Assembly (NCBI GenBank): GCA_050789445.1
Contig: JAILXR010000001.1
Span: 3,038,001-3,102,000 of the forward strand
From: JAWSVE01 sp050789445
GTDB taxonomy: Bacteria; Pseudomonadota; Gammaproteobacteria; Pseudomonadales; Cellvibrionaceae
Length of the DNA: 64,000 nucleotides
Direction of reading: 5' to 3'
Below are positions 34,645 to 44,173 of the stretch, piece by piece; positions within the stretch are counted from its first letter, which is position 1; every line of letters starts with the position of its first letter. A program made the translations under genes and the position numbers. The notes under the pieces are model-generated. The model ran no database searches. It was given only the letters and a program-made list of their open reading frames with translations, and was not told the origin of the DNA.

Positions 34645-36783
34645 CTATGGCGCCTCAGCAGCAGGCAGTTCGACTGAAAGCATCACTCCGGTCTCGTCAT
34701 CAAGGTTTCTGGCAGTCACATGTCCTTGATGAAAGTTAGCGATTAAGCGAACGATATGAAGCCCAAGCCCCAGATGCGTTTTAGGTGCCGAGACGCTATT
34801 TTGCGTGTTCTCGTCTCTCAGTGAAACTAGAGAATCGAAGAGTTGACCTTGCATGTGTGAGGGCAATAGCGGACCGGAGTTGGCAACGCTGAGTATTAAT
34901 GAAGCGTGTGCTCCATTTAGCCGAGTCAGCTCGAAAGAAATAATTCCGTCATCAGTACAAAAATCAACGGCGTTATCGATGAGCTTATCTAGCATTTGCA
35001 CGATCAAGTCTGGCGAGCCATTCATCATAAAAGGATGTGTTTGTTTCTTATCGTCAATCGCTACTTTCTTTATTTTTAATTCAATTCGTTTTTCTGGGTA
35101 GGTGGCTTGGTAGGCGGCGATGAGTTCTTCAAGTAGTTCATTCAATTGAAAGTGAGTTGTTTGTGTGTCATGAATACTCTCTTCAATTCTGTTGGCGGCG
35201 CTCATCGCATTTAAAATATTCGAAAGTCTTTCTGCACCTTCACTCGCTCGGCGAATATATTGAGAGTGATTGATGTCATTGTTTTTGTCAGAAAGACTTT
35301 GATCTAAATTATCGATCGAAGATTTTATGACGGCTAAAGGCGTTCTTAATTCGTGAGATAACTTGCTGGCTAATGTTCGTAAATATTCGGTGTAATCATT
35401 TAAACGTTCGAGTAGTTGTTTGTAGCTTCTGGTTAAATCACCAACTTCATCTTTTGCTGAGGTTGTAATAAAGTTTTGATTGATTTTCCCGTCACTGCCA
35501 ACGGCGTTGTCTGTCGCGTTTCGTAAACGACGTATTCGAAAGGATAAGAGAGATGCATAGGTGAGAAGTGTCATTGTTACAAATGCCATCGCTCCTAGTG
35601 TGATAAGAAATAAACGATTAAATGCGGCGTTAGTGGCAGCTGCTACAGAAGAAGCGGTTTGTTCAAGAATAACAAGTCCCGCGATATTTTTATTAATTTC
35701 TCGTGAAGATGCGTTGGTGTTGTGAATTGGAGCTGTAACACGAGCGACAGGTTCTGAGCCTAATCGATACCAAGTATATGTCTGATCGTCTGAAAAATAT
35801 TTTTCAGTGTCATCAAAAGAAAATTTCCCATCAGTTTTTTGATTATCTAAATTAGGTAAGTGTTTTTTGTCAAGAATGATTTTATATAACCACTTAATTA
35901 ACCAAAAAGTACTGTCATCAAATGACCTTGATAATGAATTGTTCTTGGTTTTTGCAAGTAGCCATTGATTACGATCTACGATCCTAATCGACATGCCCGG
36001 CTCTGCATAAGGAGATAGCATGTTTTGTAATTCAGGCGAATACTGAATGACTTTGATAGGTGAAGAGCTGTTTTCTGAATTGTTTTTATTTAAATTGTTT
36101 TTGTCGAAATAAGAGATGGTTAAATAATGATTAATTAAACTAAATGGAAATTGAACTTCAACAGCGTACCCTGTACTCGTTTCTCGCCAAAATCCTTTAA
36201 TGGCACTTTCAGCTTGAATTGTTTCCGTTGAGCTTTGGTAGTAAGCGATGAAATTTCCTGATCCGCTGTTACGTAATATGTAATCTACGCGTCTAAAAAA
36301 TTTATCCTTTGTGTGTAAGATAATGTGATCGCCATTTGCGATTCCCAGTTTTTGCGGATTATGAAATTGTCGCGTGTTATCAGAAATAGAGAAGTCCAGA
36401 TAAGCCGTGTCGTTATAAATTCCCGTATTTAAATCATAATAAAAATCATCGTTGTTTTCTTCATAATAAAACCTTCGAGAATTTACAGCTGTCGATAAGG
36501 AAGGCCAGTCGCTGTTGTAGCCGTCGATAAAAGGTTGGTTTGTAAGGTGGTGGAAATAAATCTGCTGGCTGGGATCGGCATTATCTACATTGGATGAAGT
36601 TAGAATCTCTTGGGATAATTGCGAATTTTGAAGAGTAATAGCAATAGCGCGAGCTTGCGCCTTTAGCGATGTGATTTGGCCTTCACGGAGAGTGTTGTCC
36701 ATTTCTTTTACGAATTGGCAGCCAGCCCAAGGAAGAATAAAAATTGAAAGGCTGATGAGTAGAAGTTGCTTTTGAAGTGTCAT
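34645..36783 (-). CDS. pdsS: Sensor histidine kinase, probably PdsS of the dedicated sortase system
   Basis: A 712-residue membrane kinase. After an N-terminal helix (LLLISLSIFILPWAGCQF) comes a large periplasmic region with a CBM9-like stretch (PFIDGYNSDWPSLSTAV, AYLDFSISDNT, AVEVQFPFSLI). A second helix near 395-415, a HAMP-like region, the phospho-acceptor box KLSHELRTPLAVIKSS and the ATPase domain (LDKLIDNAVDFC, HLGLGLHIVRLIA) follow. The WAGCQ N-terminus, CBM9-like sensor and neighbours match the proteobacterial dedicated sortase histidine kinase family as I know it. The exact subfamily is a judgement. It is 73 bases after the regulator gene. Confidence 0.75.
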   Translation of the reverse strand: MTLQKQLLLISLSIFILPWAGCQFVKEMDNTLREGQITSLKAQARAIAITLQNSQLSQEILTSSNVDNADPSQQIYFHHLTNQPFIDGYNSDWPSLSTAVNSRRFYYEENNDDFYYDLNTGIYNDTAYLDFSISDNTRQFHNPQKLGIANGDHIILHTKDKFFRRVDYILRNSGSGNFIAYYQSSTETIQAESAIKGFWRETSTGYAVEVQFPFSLINHYLTISYFDKNNLNKNNSENSSSPIKVIQYSPELQNMLSPYAEPGMSIRIVDRNQWLLAKTKNNSLSRSFDDSTFWLIKWLYKIILDKKHLPNLDNQKTDGKFSFDDTEKYFSDDQTYTWYRLGSEPVARVTAPIHNTNASSREINKNIAGLVILEQTASSVAAATNAAFNRLFLITLGAMAFVTMTLLTYASLLSFRIRRLRNATDNAVGSDGKINQNFITTSAKDEVGDLTRSYKQLLERLNDYTEYLRTLASKLSHELRTPLAVIKSSIDNLDQSLSDKNNDINHSQYIRRASEGAERLSNILNAMSAANRIEESIHDTQTTHFQLNELLEELIAAYQATYPEKRIELKIKKVAIDDKKQTHPFMMNGSPDLIVQMLDKLIDNAVDFCTDDGIISFELTRLNGAHASLILSVANSGPLLPSHMQGQLFDSLVSLRDENTQNSVSAPKTHLGLGLHIVRLIANFHQGHVTARNLDDETGVMLSVELPAAEAP

Positions 36784-36856
36784 GGCTTACTCAGGTTTCA
36801 TTGCTTTTTTTGGCAAAAATTATTCTTCGCTATTTCTTCTGAGGATTTCTATTTGT

Positions 36857-37552
36857 TCATTTGTTGCTAGACCAGCGATAACCCATACCGTAAGCAGTTT
36901 GTAACGAGTCAAAAGAATCATCAATCGCAATGAATTTTTTTCTAATCCTTTTAATGTGTGACGTGATGGAGTTGTCATCAAGCACTACATTAGCGGAGTC
37001 CATCAATTGTTGTCGATTTTTAACGTGCCCTGGTCGGCGAGCTAATGCATGTATGATCCAGAACTCTGTCACTGTTAGATCAACAGGTTTTTCTTCCCAA
37101 AGCGCAGACATGCGATCTAAATTTAAATGTAGTTTTCCTTGGCTAAGCTGTTGGTCTTCTTTGCTATCTTTTTGCAAGGCATCAATTCTACGAAAAAGTG
37201 CAACAATGCGTGCGAGTAAATGCGGCTGGCTAATATCTTTCGTTAAGTAATCGTCCGCGCCTAAACGTAAACCAGAAATGGCATCGAGTTCACTATCGCG
37301 TGCCGTTAAAAAAATGATGGGTAGATTCGGAGCCATAGAGCGGAGATCGCGGCATAAGTCGAAGCCACCCTCGATTTCATCTTCGAGTCCCACGTCAATC
37401 AAAGCAAGGTTGGGAAGACGTAGTCGAAAAGCTTCCATTGCTGAGCGCCTATTAGAGTAGATTTTTACTTTAAATCCTTGGCGGTTTAAGGCGTCTCGAT
37501 AATTTGCAGCTAGAGCGGCTTCATCTTCGACGATGGCAATTTCTCGGCTCAT
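36857..37552 (-). CDS. pdsR: OmpR-type response regulator, probably PdsR
   Basis: A 231-residue regulator. The receiver has IVEDEAAL (acid pocket residues 9-10), phospho-acceptor Asp53 in LALIDVGLEDE, Thr83 and Lys105. The winged-helix output domain has LTVTEFWIIHALARRPGHVK and NSITSHIKRIRKKF, and ends YGMGYRW. The EIEGGFDLCRDLRS loop after the phosphorylation site resembles the dedicated-sortase regulator subfamily. It pairs with the kinase downstream. Confidence 0.78.
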   Translation of the reverse strand: MSREIAIVEDEAALAANYRDALNRQGFKVKIYSNRRSAMEAFRLRLPNLALIDVGLEDEIEGGFDLCRDLRSMAPNLPIIFLTARDSELDAISGLRLGADDYLTKDISQPHLLARIVALFRRIDALQKDSKEDQQLSQGKLHLNLDRMSALWEEKPVDLTVTEFWIIHALARRPGHVKNRQQLMDSANVVLDDNSITSHIKRIRKKFIAIDDSFDSLQTAYGMGYRWSSNK

Positions 37553-37687
37553 AGTATTTGGCTCATTGATGAGTTGCTTTTTAATAACGAGGTTGCAACG
37601 CTATCACAAAAAGCGAACAACTTTCTATGATAATCTATTTTTCGCTTTGTATTTCAAATTATTAAGAAATATAGGTTTTCACAAAGG

Positions 37688-37724
37688 AAAAGCACTAGGC
37701 ATTTATAGTGCCTAGTGCTTTTAT
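37688..37724. terminator. Terminator between pdsO and pdsR
   Basis: AAAAGCACTAGGCA pairs with TGCCTAGTGCTTTT around a seven-base loop. On the minus strand the stem runs into TTTTCCTTT, so it should end pdsO transcripts before pdsR. Confidence 0.8.
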
Positions 37725-37790
37725 GTTTTTGATCCTAAATATTTTTTATCATGAGAAAATTTAATGTTATAAAATTTTAGTTCTTAAATG

Positions 37791-38495
37791 TTAGTGAGCC
37801 TGCGCCAATGATTCAGTTGTACCTGCGTTAAAGATTTCAATATCTACTCGTCGATCTTGGGCGTAAGACTCATAATTTCCATTGCTAGATATGGACTGTA
37901 ATGCGCCGTAAGCTCTTCTTTCTATTCTTTTGTTTTCAATACCATAGCTTTCAAGTGCTTGCTGAACTGAAATTGCACGATGTTCTGAAAGTACATTGTT
38001 GTATTCATCAGTTCCTCTTGGATCGGCATGACCCGTTAAACGAATTGACAGCGTTGGATGTTCTAATAAAAAATTAGCAACGGTTGATATTCTGTTTTCA
38101 CCGCGAGTCGATAGTGTATCTACGCCGGTATGAAATAGAATTTGAAATTCTAATTTTTCTAATAAGGGTAGGCCATTATCTGAAGAGTTTTCGATTGATT
38201 CTATTTCGGCTTCAGCTAATTGATTTTTTAATTGTGCAATATACATAGTGTTCTCCGAAATTTCTTGCTCGATTAATGTGGTTTTATCTGCTTTCTCTAT
38301 CTGCTCTCCAAGATAAGCTCCGCCGATAGCTCCTAGAAATAAACCAACTGGCCCACCTGCGGCGGCACCTAATAATGCCGATGTGGAGAATACGCCAGCT
38401 TGCTTTAATGAAGTTTTAGTTTCTCCTGCATAACTTTGTGGTGTGTTTGATAGGGCAATGGCAATCATTGATGAGATAAATGCTATTTTTTTCAT
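37791..38495 (-). CDS. pdsO: OmpA-family protein, probably PdsO of the dedicated sortase system
   Basis: A 234-residue exported protein. It has a signal peptide (about 1-23, ending QSYAG) and a glycine-zipper membrane-associating segment (GAAAGGPVGLFLGAIGGAYLG). A short coiled coil comes next (IAQLKNQLAEAEIESIE), then a C-terminal OmpA-like peptidoglycan-binding domain (FHTGVDTLSTRGENRI, RLTGHADPRGTDEYN, QDRRVDIEIF). Glycine zipper plus OmpA domain next to this kinase/regulator pair fits the sortase-system OmpA family. Neither the sortase nor its VIT/VWA-type target gene is adjacent. Confidence 0.72.
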   Translation of the reverse strand: MKKIAFISSMIAIALSNTPQSYAGETKTSLKQAGVFSTSALLGAAAGGPVGLFLGAIGGAYLGEQIEKADKTTLIEQEISENTMYIAQLKNQLAEAEIESIENSSDNGLPLLEKLEFQILFHTGVDTLSTRGENRISTVANFLLEHPTLSIRLTGHADPRGTDEYNNVLSEHRAISVQQALESYGIENKRIERRAYGALQSISSNGNYESYAQDRRVDIEIFNAGTTESLAQAH

Positions 38496-38791
38496 GCTTT
38501 AATCCTTTCTGTAATTTGGCTTGTTGAAAATTTGTTTTGGTGATGTGGTTTAAAATTAATTCGCGCTTAAGCTGAAATGTATTTAACAGAGGCTAGAGGG
38601 TTTATTCGTGGTATGAATGAGACGAGCAAGAGATCAATTGTGGCGAATTATGGCAAGTGTCCTGTGAGAAAATTGATGGCTTATTTGGATTGAATCTTCT
38701 TTACAGTGTGAATATTCAATATTCGGTATGCTGTTAACTGAGGTCGTGCGTTTAACAAAAAATAATGAATAAAAAAGGTGAAAACGTTGTC

Positions 38792-39817
38792 ATGAAAAAT
38801 ATAATTACTTTACTTTTAGTGGGTTATTTGTTGTCCGAGGTTTTTGGTCTTCAGGCTATTGCTTACGAGCCTCCTAGAATGCGGAATGGAAAACCTAGCT
38901 TTCAGGGAATCTGGACCAATGTATCTGTGACCGATTTACAGAGAAAAGAAGGCGTTGATAGTCTTGTTCTCACCCCTGAAAAAGCCGCGGAACTAGAGGG
39001 AAAGGATTTTTATAACGTTCGTACTAAAGAGGATGCTAAGCCAAATGATGAGAAAGAAAACTCAACATTACTTGATGGTAGTGATTTACTGTCGGGAGGT
39101 GGCTATAACGCTTTCTGGGTTGATGCTGGTAGTGTTCATGGTGTCGTAAAAGGTGAAATTCGGTCCTCGTGGATTATAGATCCAGCTAATGGCCGTATTC
39201 CCTATTCAAAAAGCGGGCGAGAAAGAATAGCAACATTGCGCGATCGCTCTCGGGCTAATGATGGGCCTGAAGGTAGAACAATGTCTGATCGCTGTCTAAT
39301 TGGGTTTGGCGGGACAGGCGGGCCGCCAATGCTCAATGTTCTTTACAATAATACGTATCAATTTGTTCAAAACGAAGATCACTTAATGATTCTTGTTGAG
39401 ATGGTTCACGACACAAGAATTATTAAAATAAATGGTAAGCACCGGCCTGAAAAGCTGACGCGTTGGTTGGGCGATTCAGTTGGGTATTGGGATGGTGATA
39501 CGTTAGTGGTTGAGACCAAAAATTGGAATGATACTCAGGCAAAGCGTGGTCCTATCTATCATTCTAGGAGTGGAAAAGTGATAGAGCGCTTTACTCGTTA
39601 TTCGGACCATCAAATCCTATATGAGTTTTCTGTCGATGAACCGGATTTTTATTCTCAACCTTGGCGTGGAGAAATGAGTTTTAATTTAGCTGAAGGGCCA
39701 GTGTATGAGTACGCCTGTCATGAAGGAAACCTTGCTCTTCCCGGAATTTTAAAAGGCGCAAGACATCAAGAAAAGTTGGGGTTGAAAGTGGATATTGCAG
39801 ACGAAGATGAGGAATAA
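38792..39817 (+). CDS. Secreted protein of an uncharacterised WDGDT-motif family
   Basis: From the ATG at 38792 (AAGGTG nine bases upstream; an in-frame ATG lies at 38765) the protein has 341 residues, with a signal peptide (ITLLLVGYLLSEVFGLQA) cut near IAYEPP. Conserved-looking blocks are FQGIWTNVS, DRCLIGFGGTGGPPM, LTRWLGDSVGYWDGDTLVVE and EYACHEGN. The GDSxGxWDGDTLVVxT block is familiar from many uncharacterised secreted proteins of proteobacteria and acidobacteria, but I cannot give a function. The C-terminus is acidic. Confidence 0.7.
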   Translation: MKNIITLLLVGYLLSEVFGLQAIAYEPPRMRNGKPSFQGIWTNVSVTDLQRKEGVDSLVLTPEKAAELEGKDFYNVRTKEDAKPNDEKENSTLLDGSDLLSGGGYNAFWVDAGSVHGVVKGEIRSSWIIDPANGRIPYSKSGRERIATLRDRSRANDGPEGRTMSDRCLIGFGGTGGPPMLNVLYNNTYQFVQNEDHLMILVEMVHDTRIIKINGKHRPEKLTRWLGDSVGYWDGDTLVVETKNWNDTQAKRGPIYHSRSGKVIERFTRYSDHQILYEFSVDEPDFYSQPWRGEMSFNLAEGPVYEYACHEGNLALPGILKGARHQEKLGLKVDIADEDEE

Positions 39818-39964
39818 AAGATATAAGCATGAAGTGTTTGAAAATGATAAATATAAAATTCTTTTCCAAATGTTAACAAGTAAAAATTCTCGAGGAGTCT
39901 TTGTGGCGATAAATTGCCTTTATGATACAGTACGAAATTCTTCTCAGGGTGAAACGGAGTTTAA

Positions 39965-41587
39965 ATGACAATTACATCAAATGGAGTCATCTCAGTTGTA
40001 TTGGTTTGTTTATCATTTGGATTGTTGAGTGCTTGTGGTGGAGGATCGAGTTCTGGTTCCGCGCCAGTGTCAACGACAAGGCCGGTTAATCAAATTGGCA
40101 ATGCGAATAATTGGCAGTCTGGGGTTTTTGCACCCGCTAGTGATTTTATCAATTTGTGTGAGAATCCGAGAATAGGAATCGATCCTACAACGAGTAATAA
40201 TTACCCTGATGAACAGGGGACGACTACCGATGAAAATAATTGGCTACGTTCAATGACTAATGATTTATACCTTTGGTATGACGAGGTGCCTGATGTTAAT
40301 CCTGCGTTGTATTCATCTACTGAAGATTATTTTGATTTGTTAGTGACTGACGCAACAACCCCTTCGGGTGCTTTCAAAGATCAATTTCATTTTACTTACC
40401 CGAGTGAAGAGTGGTTCAACATTACACAAGGTGGTGTGTCAGCAGGCTACGGGGCTGAGTTTGCTTTAATTCGAGCTGACCCTCCTCGCGAAATTGTTGT
40501 GGCCTATACCCAACCTAATTCGCCTGCGACAGATGTTGGTATTACTCGAGGGGCCAGAGTAATTTCTGTTGATGGTGAGCCTGTTTCAACTGGCGATACA
40601 GATATTTTAAATGCTGCAGTTTTCCCTGATGAAATTGGAGTGTCTCACCAGTTTGAAATTCAGGATCTGGGATCAACGACAAGGCGAGTAGTGACAATGG
40701 TTTCACAAGATGTCACAACGATACCGGTACAGAATGTAAAAACAATTTCAACGGCTACTGGAAACGTTGGCTATTTAACGTTTAATGATCATATAGCAAC
40801 AGCAGAACAAGGTTTGATTGATGCAGTGAATCAATTAGCTGCAGATAATATTAGCGATCTTGTTATCGATTTGAGGTATAACCGCGGAGGTTTTCTTTAT
40901 ATTGCTAGTCAATTATCTTATATGATTGCTGGTCCGGCTAATACCGCAGGCAAAGATTTTGAGCGTTTGGTGTTTAATGATAAGCACCCATCTATCAATC
41001 CCGTGACGGGGAGGGCGCTTGGACCAAGACCTTTTTATAATGCCACTTCAGCTAGCCAGCCGACTGGATTGCCGACACTGAATTTAAATCGGGTGTTTAT
41101 TTTATCTGGTTCTGACACATGCTCGGCAAGCGAATCCATCATCAATGGCTTGCGTGGTATTGATATCGATGTGTATCAAATAGGGACAACAACTTGTGGA
41201 AAGCCTTATGGCTTTTATGAAATGCCCAATTGCGGTACTTCATATTTTACTATCATGTTCCGAGGCGATAATGCAAAAGGATTTGGGGATTATGCAGATG
41301 GGTTTGCTCCTCAGAATACGATCGAAGGAGTGGGTACTTTACTGCCAGGTTGTACAGTTGCTGATGATTTTACGCATCAATTAGGAGATGAAAACGAAAG
41401 AAAATTAGCTGGTGCTTTAAGTTATCGTGCGCAGTTAGAAAGTACAGGAACCGCATCTTGTAATTCTATATCTACATTTCCTGCGCCCATTATTTCTGGT
41501 TTAGCGAAGTCTTCGGGAATAGATCTTTCTGCTGTGAATGCGCGCTTGCCAAAACCAAAAGGAATTGAAGGAAGGATATTACGTTAA
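39965..41587 (+). CDS. S41-family serine peptidase, lipoprotein, with PDZ domain
   Basis: A 540-residue C-terminal-processing-peptidase relative. The lipobox LLSAC gives lipidation at Cys24, followed by a Gly/Ser linker. A PDZ-like domain lies near 155-245 (PNSPATDVGITRGARVISVD). The catalytic domain begins GNVGYLTFNDHI and includes DLVIDLRYNRGG. The nucleophile serine is in SGSDTCSASESIINGL and the general-base lysine in TTCGKPYGF. Several extra cysteines suggest disulphides. It is likely anchored in the periplasm or at the outer membrane. Substrate unknown. Confidence 0.88.
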   Translation: MTITSNGVISVVLVCLSFGLLSACGGGSSSGSAPVSTTRPVNQIGNANNWQSGVFAPASDFINLCENPRIGIDPTTSNNYPDEQGTTTDENNWLRSMTNDLYLWYDEVPDVNPALYSSTEDYFDLLVTDATTPSGAFKDQFHFTYPSEEWFNITQGGVSAGYGAEFALIRADPPREIVVAYTQPNSPATDVGITRGARVISVDGEPVSTGDTDILNAAVFPDEIGVSHQFEIQDLGSTTRRVVTMVSQDVTTIPVQNVKTISTATGNVGYLTFNDHIATAEQGLIDAVNQLAADNISDLVIDLRYNRGGFLYIASQLSYMIAGPANTAGKDFERLVFNDKHPSINPVTGRALGPRPFYNATSASQPTGLPTLNLNRVFILSGSDTCSASESIINGLRGIDIDVYQIGTTTCGKPYGFYEMPNCGTSYFTIMFRGDNAKGFGDYADGFAPQNTIEGVGTLLPGCTVADDFTHQLGDENERKLAGALSYRAQLESTGTASCNSISTFPAPIISGLAKSSGIDLSAVNARLPKPKGIEGRILR

Positions 41588-41638
41588 GTAAATGTTTGCA
41601 GATTCATTACAAAAAAGAAAATTTTAAATCAGTATCAT

Positions 41639-41675
41639 AAAAAACTAGAGTTATGTTAAAAGCTCTAGTTTTTTT
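41639..41675. terminator. Bidirectional terminator after the S41 peptidase
   Basis: AAAAAACTAGAG (41639-41650) pairs with CTCTAGTTTTTT (41663-41674). It also suits the converging reductase gene. Confidence 0.88.
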
Positions 41676-41697
41676 ATGAAGATTTAATTTTTTAAAT

Positions 41698-42507
41698 TTA
41701 AATTCCAGTAACTGAAATTGCGCCATCAACAGGTATCACCGTTCCATTAATGAATGAAGCAGTATCACCACTTAGCATCACGATCGGGCCGATTAATTCT
41801 TCTAATTCTCCAAGGCGTTTAGCTGGCATTTTCTCTATAAAATCTTTGCCAGCAGAAGAATTAAAATAATCTTCATTCATTTCCGTTTTGTACCAGCCTG
41901 GTGCGATAGCGTTGACGCGAATATTATATTTGATAAGATCGAGAGCCATCGCCCGCGTTAACTGAATAACAGCACCTTTAGATGCACAATAACTAGACTG
42001 GCCTAGTTTTACGGTCAGCCCTAAGATTGATGCAATATTGATAATACTCCCGGGAATTTTTTTAGCGATCATTCGTTGAGCGCCTTCTTGCGCAACATTC
42101 CATACACCATTCACGTTTGTATTCATAACAAAATCTCGTGATTCTTCTGTGTCTTTCACAAATGATGCTGGTGATGCGACGCCTGCATTATTAATAATAA
42201 TGTTAGGTGTGCCAAAATGTTCTTCCGCTAAATCAAATGCTTTTTTAATTGAAACTCGGTCAACAACATCAACATTGGCTGCAATAGCTACGGTAGTACC
42301 AGCCGTTTCATTAATTTCCGTGATAAGTGCTTCCAATCTGTCACGTCTTCGTGCGCCAGCAATAATTTTAGCGCCAGCGCCAGCCAGTGCTTTAGCGACT
42401 GTTGCGCCAATCCCACTTGAAGCGCCAGTGACGAATGCAATTTTATTATTTAATGAGAATTTATCTGTTGTGAATTGGATTGTAGAGGATGATTGTGGAG
42501 ATGACAT
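41698..42507 (-). CDS. Short-chain dehydrogenase/reductase
   Basis: Classical SDR of 269 residues with the NAD(P) loop TGASSGIG (about 29-36), structural NNAG, catalytic serine region NIASILG, YCASK active-site Tyr/Lys, and the IAPGWYKTEM substrate-loop start. ARRRDRLE after the second strand suggests NADP preference, an inference. Substrate unknown. It is transcribed away from the aldo/keto reductase. Confidence 0.9.
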   Translation of the reverse strand: MSSPQSSSTIQFTTDKFSLNNKIAFVTGASSGIGATVAKALAGAGAKIIAGARRRDRLEALITEINETAGTTVAIAANVDVVDRVSIKKAFDLAEEHFGTPNIIINNAGVASPASFVKDTEESRDFVMNTNVNGVWNVAQEGAQRMIAKKIPGSIINIASILGLTVKLGQSSYCASKGAVIQLTRAMALDLIKYNIRVNAIAPGWYKTEMNEDYFNSSAGKDFIEKMPAKRLGELEELIGPIVMLSGDTASFINGTVIPVDGAISVTGI

Positions 42508-42782
42508 GATGAGTGATTCCTACCTTCTCGATTTTAGAATGGGTTGATGTATTTTAGTTATGTGCAAATGAAAGTTTGTCATGGTGAAATGGTACAAGCT
42601 GGCGAAGAAAATACCTAGTTGAATTAAATTTCTTTAATGGTATCGAATGTGAATTGTTGTTTAATTGCCATTTTTCAAAAAATCGAAGAGTGTTGGGAAA
42701 ATTTTTAGCTGTTATAATTTGACCAAACTAACAAAGCTATTAATATTGAAAAAGTTGCACTGTTTATAGTTAATAAGGAAGT

Positions 42783-43775
42783 ATGATGCATCGTCAGATA
42801 GGACCATTCCAAACATCTGCCATCGGGTTAGGCTGTATGAATCTATCCCATGCCTATGGCACTCCCCCTTCTAAAAAAGAAGCCGAGGTTTTTTTGAATA
42901 CGGCACTGGATATGGGGTATAGCATGCTTGATACGGCGGCACTTTATGGGTTTGGTAAAAATGAAGAGCTCATTGGTGATTCGGTTATGCATAGGCGGCA
43001 TGATTTTGTCTTGGCTAGTAAATGCGGCATGACAAAAAATGATCAGGGTGTTAGAGAGATTAATGGTCGGCCCGATGTGATCAAAAAAACCTGTGAAGAT
43101 AGTTTGCGTCGATTAAAAACAGAAGTAATAGATCTTTATTACCTTCATCGTTGGGATAAAAGTGTTCCGATAGAAGAAAGTGTGGGTGCAATGGGTGAGT
43201 TGCGTCGAGAAGGAAAAATTAGAACGTTGGGTCTAAGCGAAGTGTCTTCTGCTAGTTTAAAAAAAGCTAATGCAGAGCACCCCATTGCAGCAGTTCAAAC
43301 GGAATATTCTTTGTGGACGAGAAACGCAGAAATTTCGGTTTTAAACGATTGTAAAAAAATGGGCATTGCCTTTGTAGCATTTTCTCCGTTGGGTCGAGGA
43401 TTTTTAACCGATGTGGTGCCTAACCCAGATAGCTTTGAAGAGACAGATATTCGTAAAGGTATGCCACGTTTCCAAGCTGATAACTATGAGAGTAATGTAA
43501 AAATTGCCGATGCCTTCAGTCAGGTTTCAAAACAATATGGCATGACGAGAGCACAATTATCTTTGGCTTGGTTATTGAGTCGGGACGATGGCATCATTCC
43601 TATTCCAGGAACGACCAATTTAAATCATTTAAAAGAAAATTTTTCAGCAATGGACCTTACTTTGTCTGAAAGCGTTTTAAGAGAATTAGATGAACTTGTG
43701 AATCTGAAAACAATTAAGGGTTCTAGGTATAATGCAAATACTCAAAAAGAAATTGACACAGAGGAATTTGCTTAG
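42783..43775 (+). CDS. Aldo/keto reductase
   Basis: NADPH-dependent reductase of the YajO/AKR13 style, 330 residues. Blocks seen are IGLGCMNLSHAYG, the catalytic Asp/Tyr region MLDTAALYGFGKNEELIG, the lysine in VLASKCGM, YYLHRWDKSVPIEE with the active-site His, the GLSEVSS strand, and the cofactor site IIPIPGTTNLNHLKEN. AAGGAAG precedes the start; ATG 42783 and ATG 42786 are both possible. Confidence 0.9.
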   Translation: MMHRQIGPFQTSAIGLGCMNLSHAYGTPPSKKEAEVFLNTALDMGYSMLDTAALYGFGKNEELIGDSVMHRRHDFVLASKCGMTKNDQGVREINGRPDVIKKTCEDSLRRLKTEVIDLYYLHRWDKSVPIEESVGAMGELRREGKIRTLGLSEVSSASLKKANAEHPIAAVQTEYSLWTRNAEISVLNDCKKMGIAFVAFSPLGRGFLTDVVPNPDSFEETDIRKGMPRFQADNYESNVKIADAFSQVSKQYGMTRAQLSLAWLLSRDDGIIPIPGTTNLNHLKENFSAMDLTLSESVLRELDELVNLKTIKGSRYNANTQKEIDTEEFA

Positions 43776-43843
43776 ATATAAACTTGATACAGTTGACAAC
43801 TATTTCTACTACTCTTAAATATAATGATGATTAAGGGCGAAAT

Positions 43844-44077
43844 ATGAAAAAGTTAAAAGATGAAAAAGAGCTGGTTAAAAAGGCAATTGCTGACGGTGTA
43901 AAATACGGTGAAGCGAGAGGTGTTGTTCAATTTGAACCAACCGATTCAGCCAGTGAAAAAGTGGAATATATTTATCGGTTGCTTGTTCATGACAAAGTAA
44001 TACAGCCTATTCCAGAAGATCAGATATCTCAGAAAACGATGCGTCATAAATTGGCGATATGGGCGTCCAAGCACTAG
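43844..44077 (+). CDS. DUF5062 family protein
   Basis: A 77-residue soluble, probably all-helical protein. The YIYRLLVHDKVIQPIPEDQ core with a charged N-terminal helix matches the small DUF5062 family of marine gammaproteobacteria. Function unknown. It follows the aldo/keto reductase by 68 bases and is followed by a terminator, so the two may be co-transcribed. Confidence 0.75.
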   Translation: MKKLKDEKELVKKAIADGVKYGEARGVVQFEPTDSASEKVEYIYRLLVHDKVIQPIPEDQISQKTMRHKLAIWASKH

Positions 44078-44107
44078 CTTTCAATGATAATTTTTTGATG
44101 TGAATAT

Positions 44108-44150
44108 AAAAAAGGGCCTGCACTATTTATATAATGCAGGCCCTTTTTTT
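44108..44150. terminator. Strong bidirectional terminator
   Basis: AAAAAAGGGCCTGCA pairs perfectly with TGCAGGCCCTTTTTT around a 12-base loop. It serves the DUF5062 gene and the converging DUF1996 gene. Confidence 0.93.
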
Positions 44151-44173
44151 AACATAGGATAAATCTTATTTTA

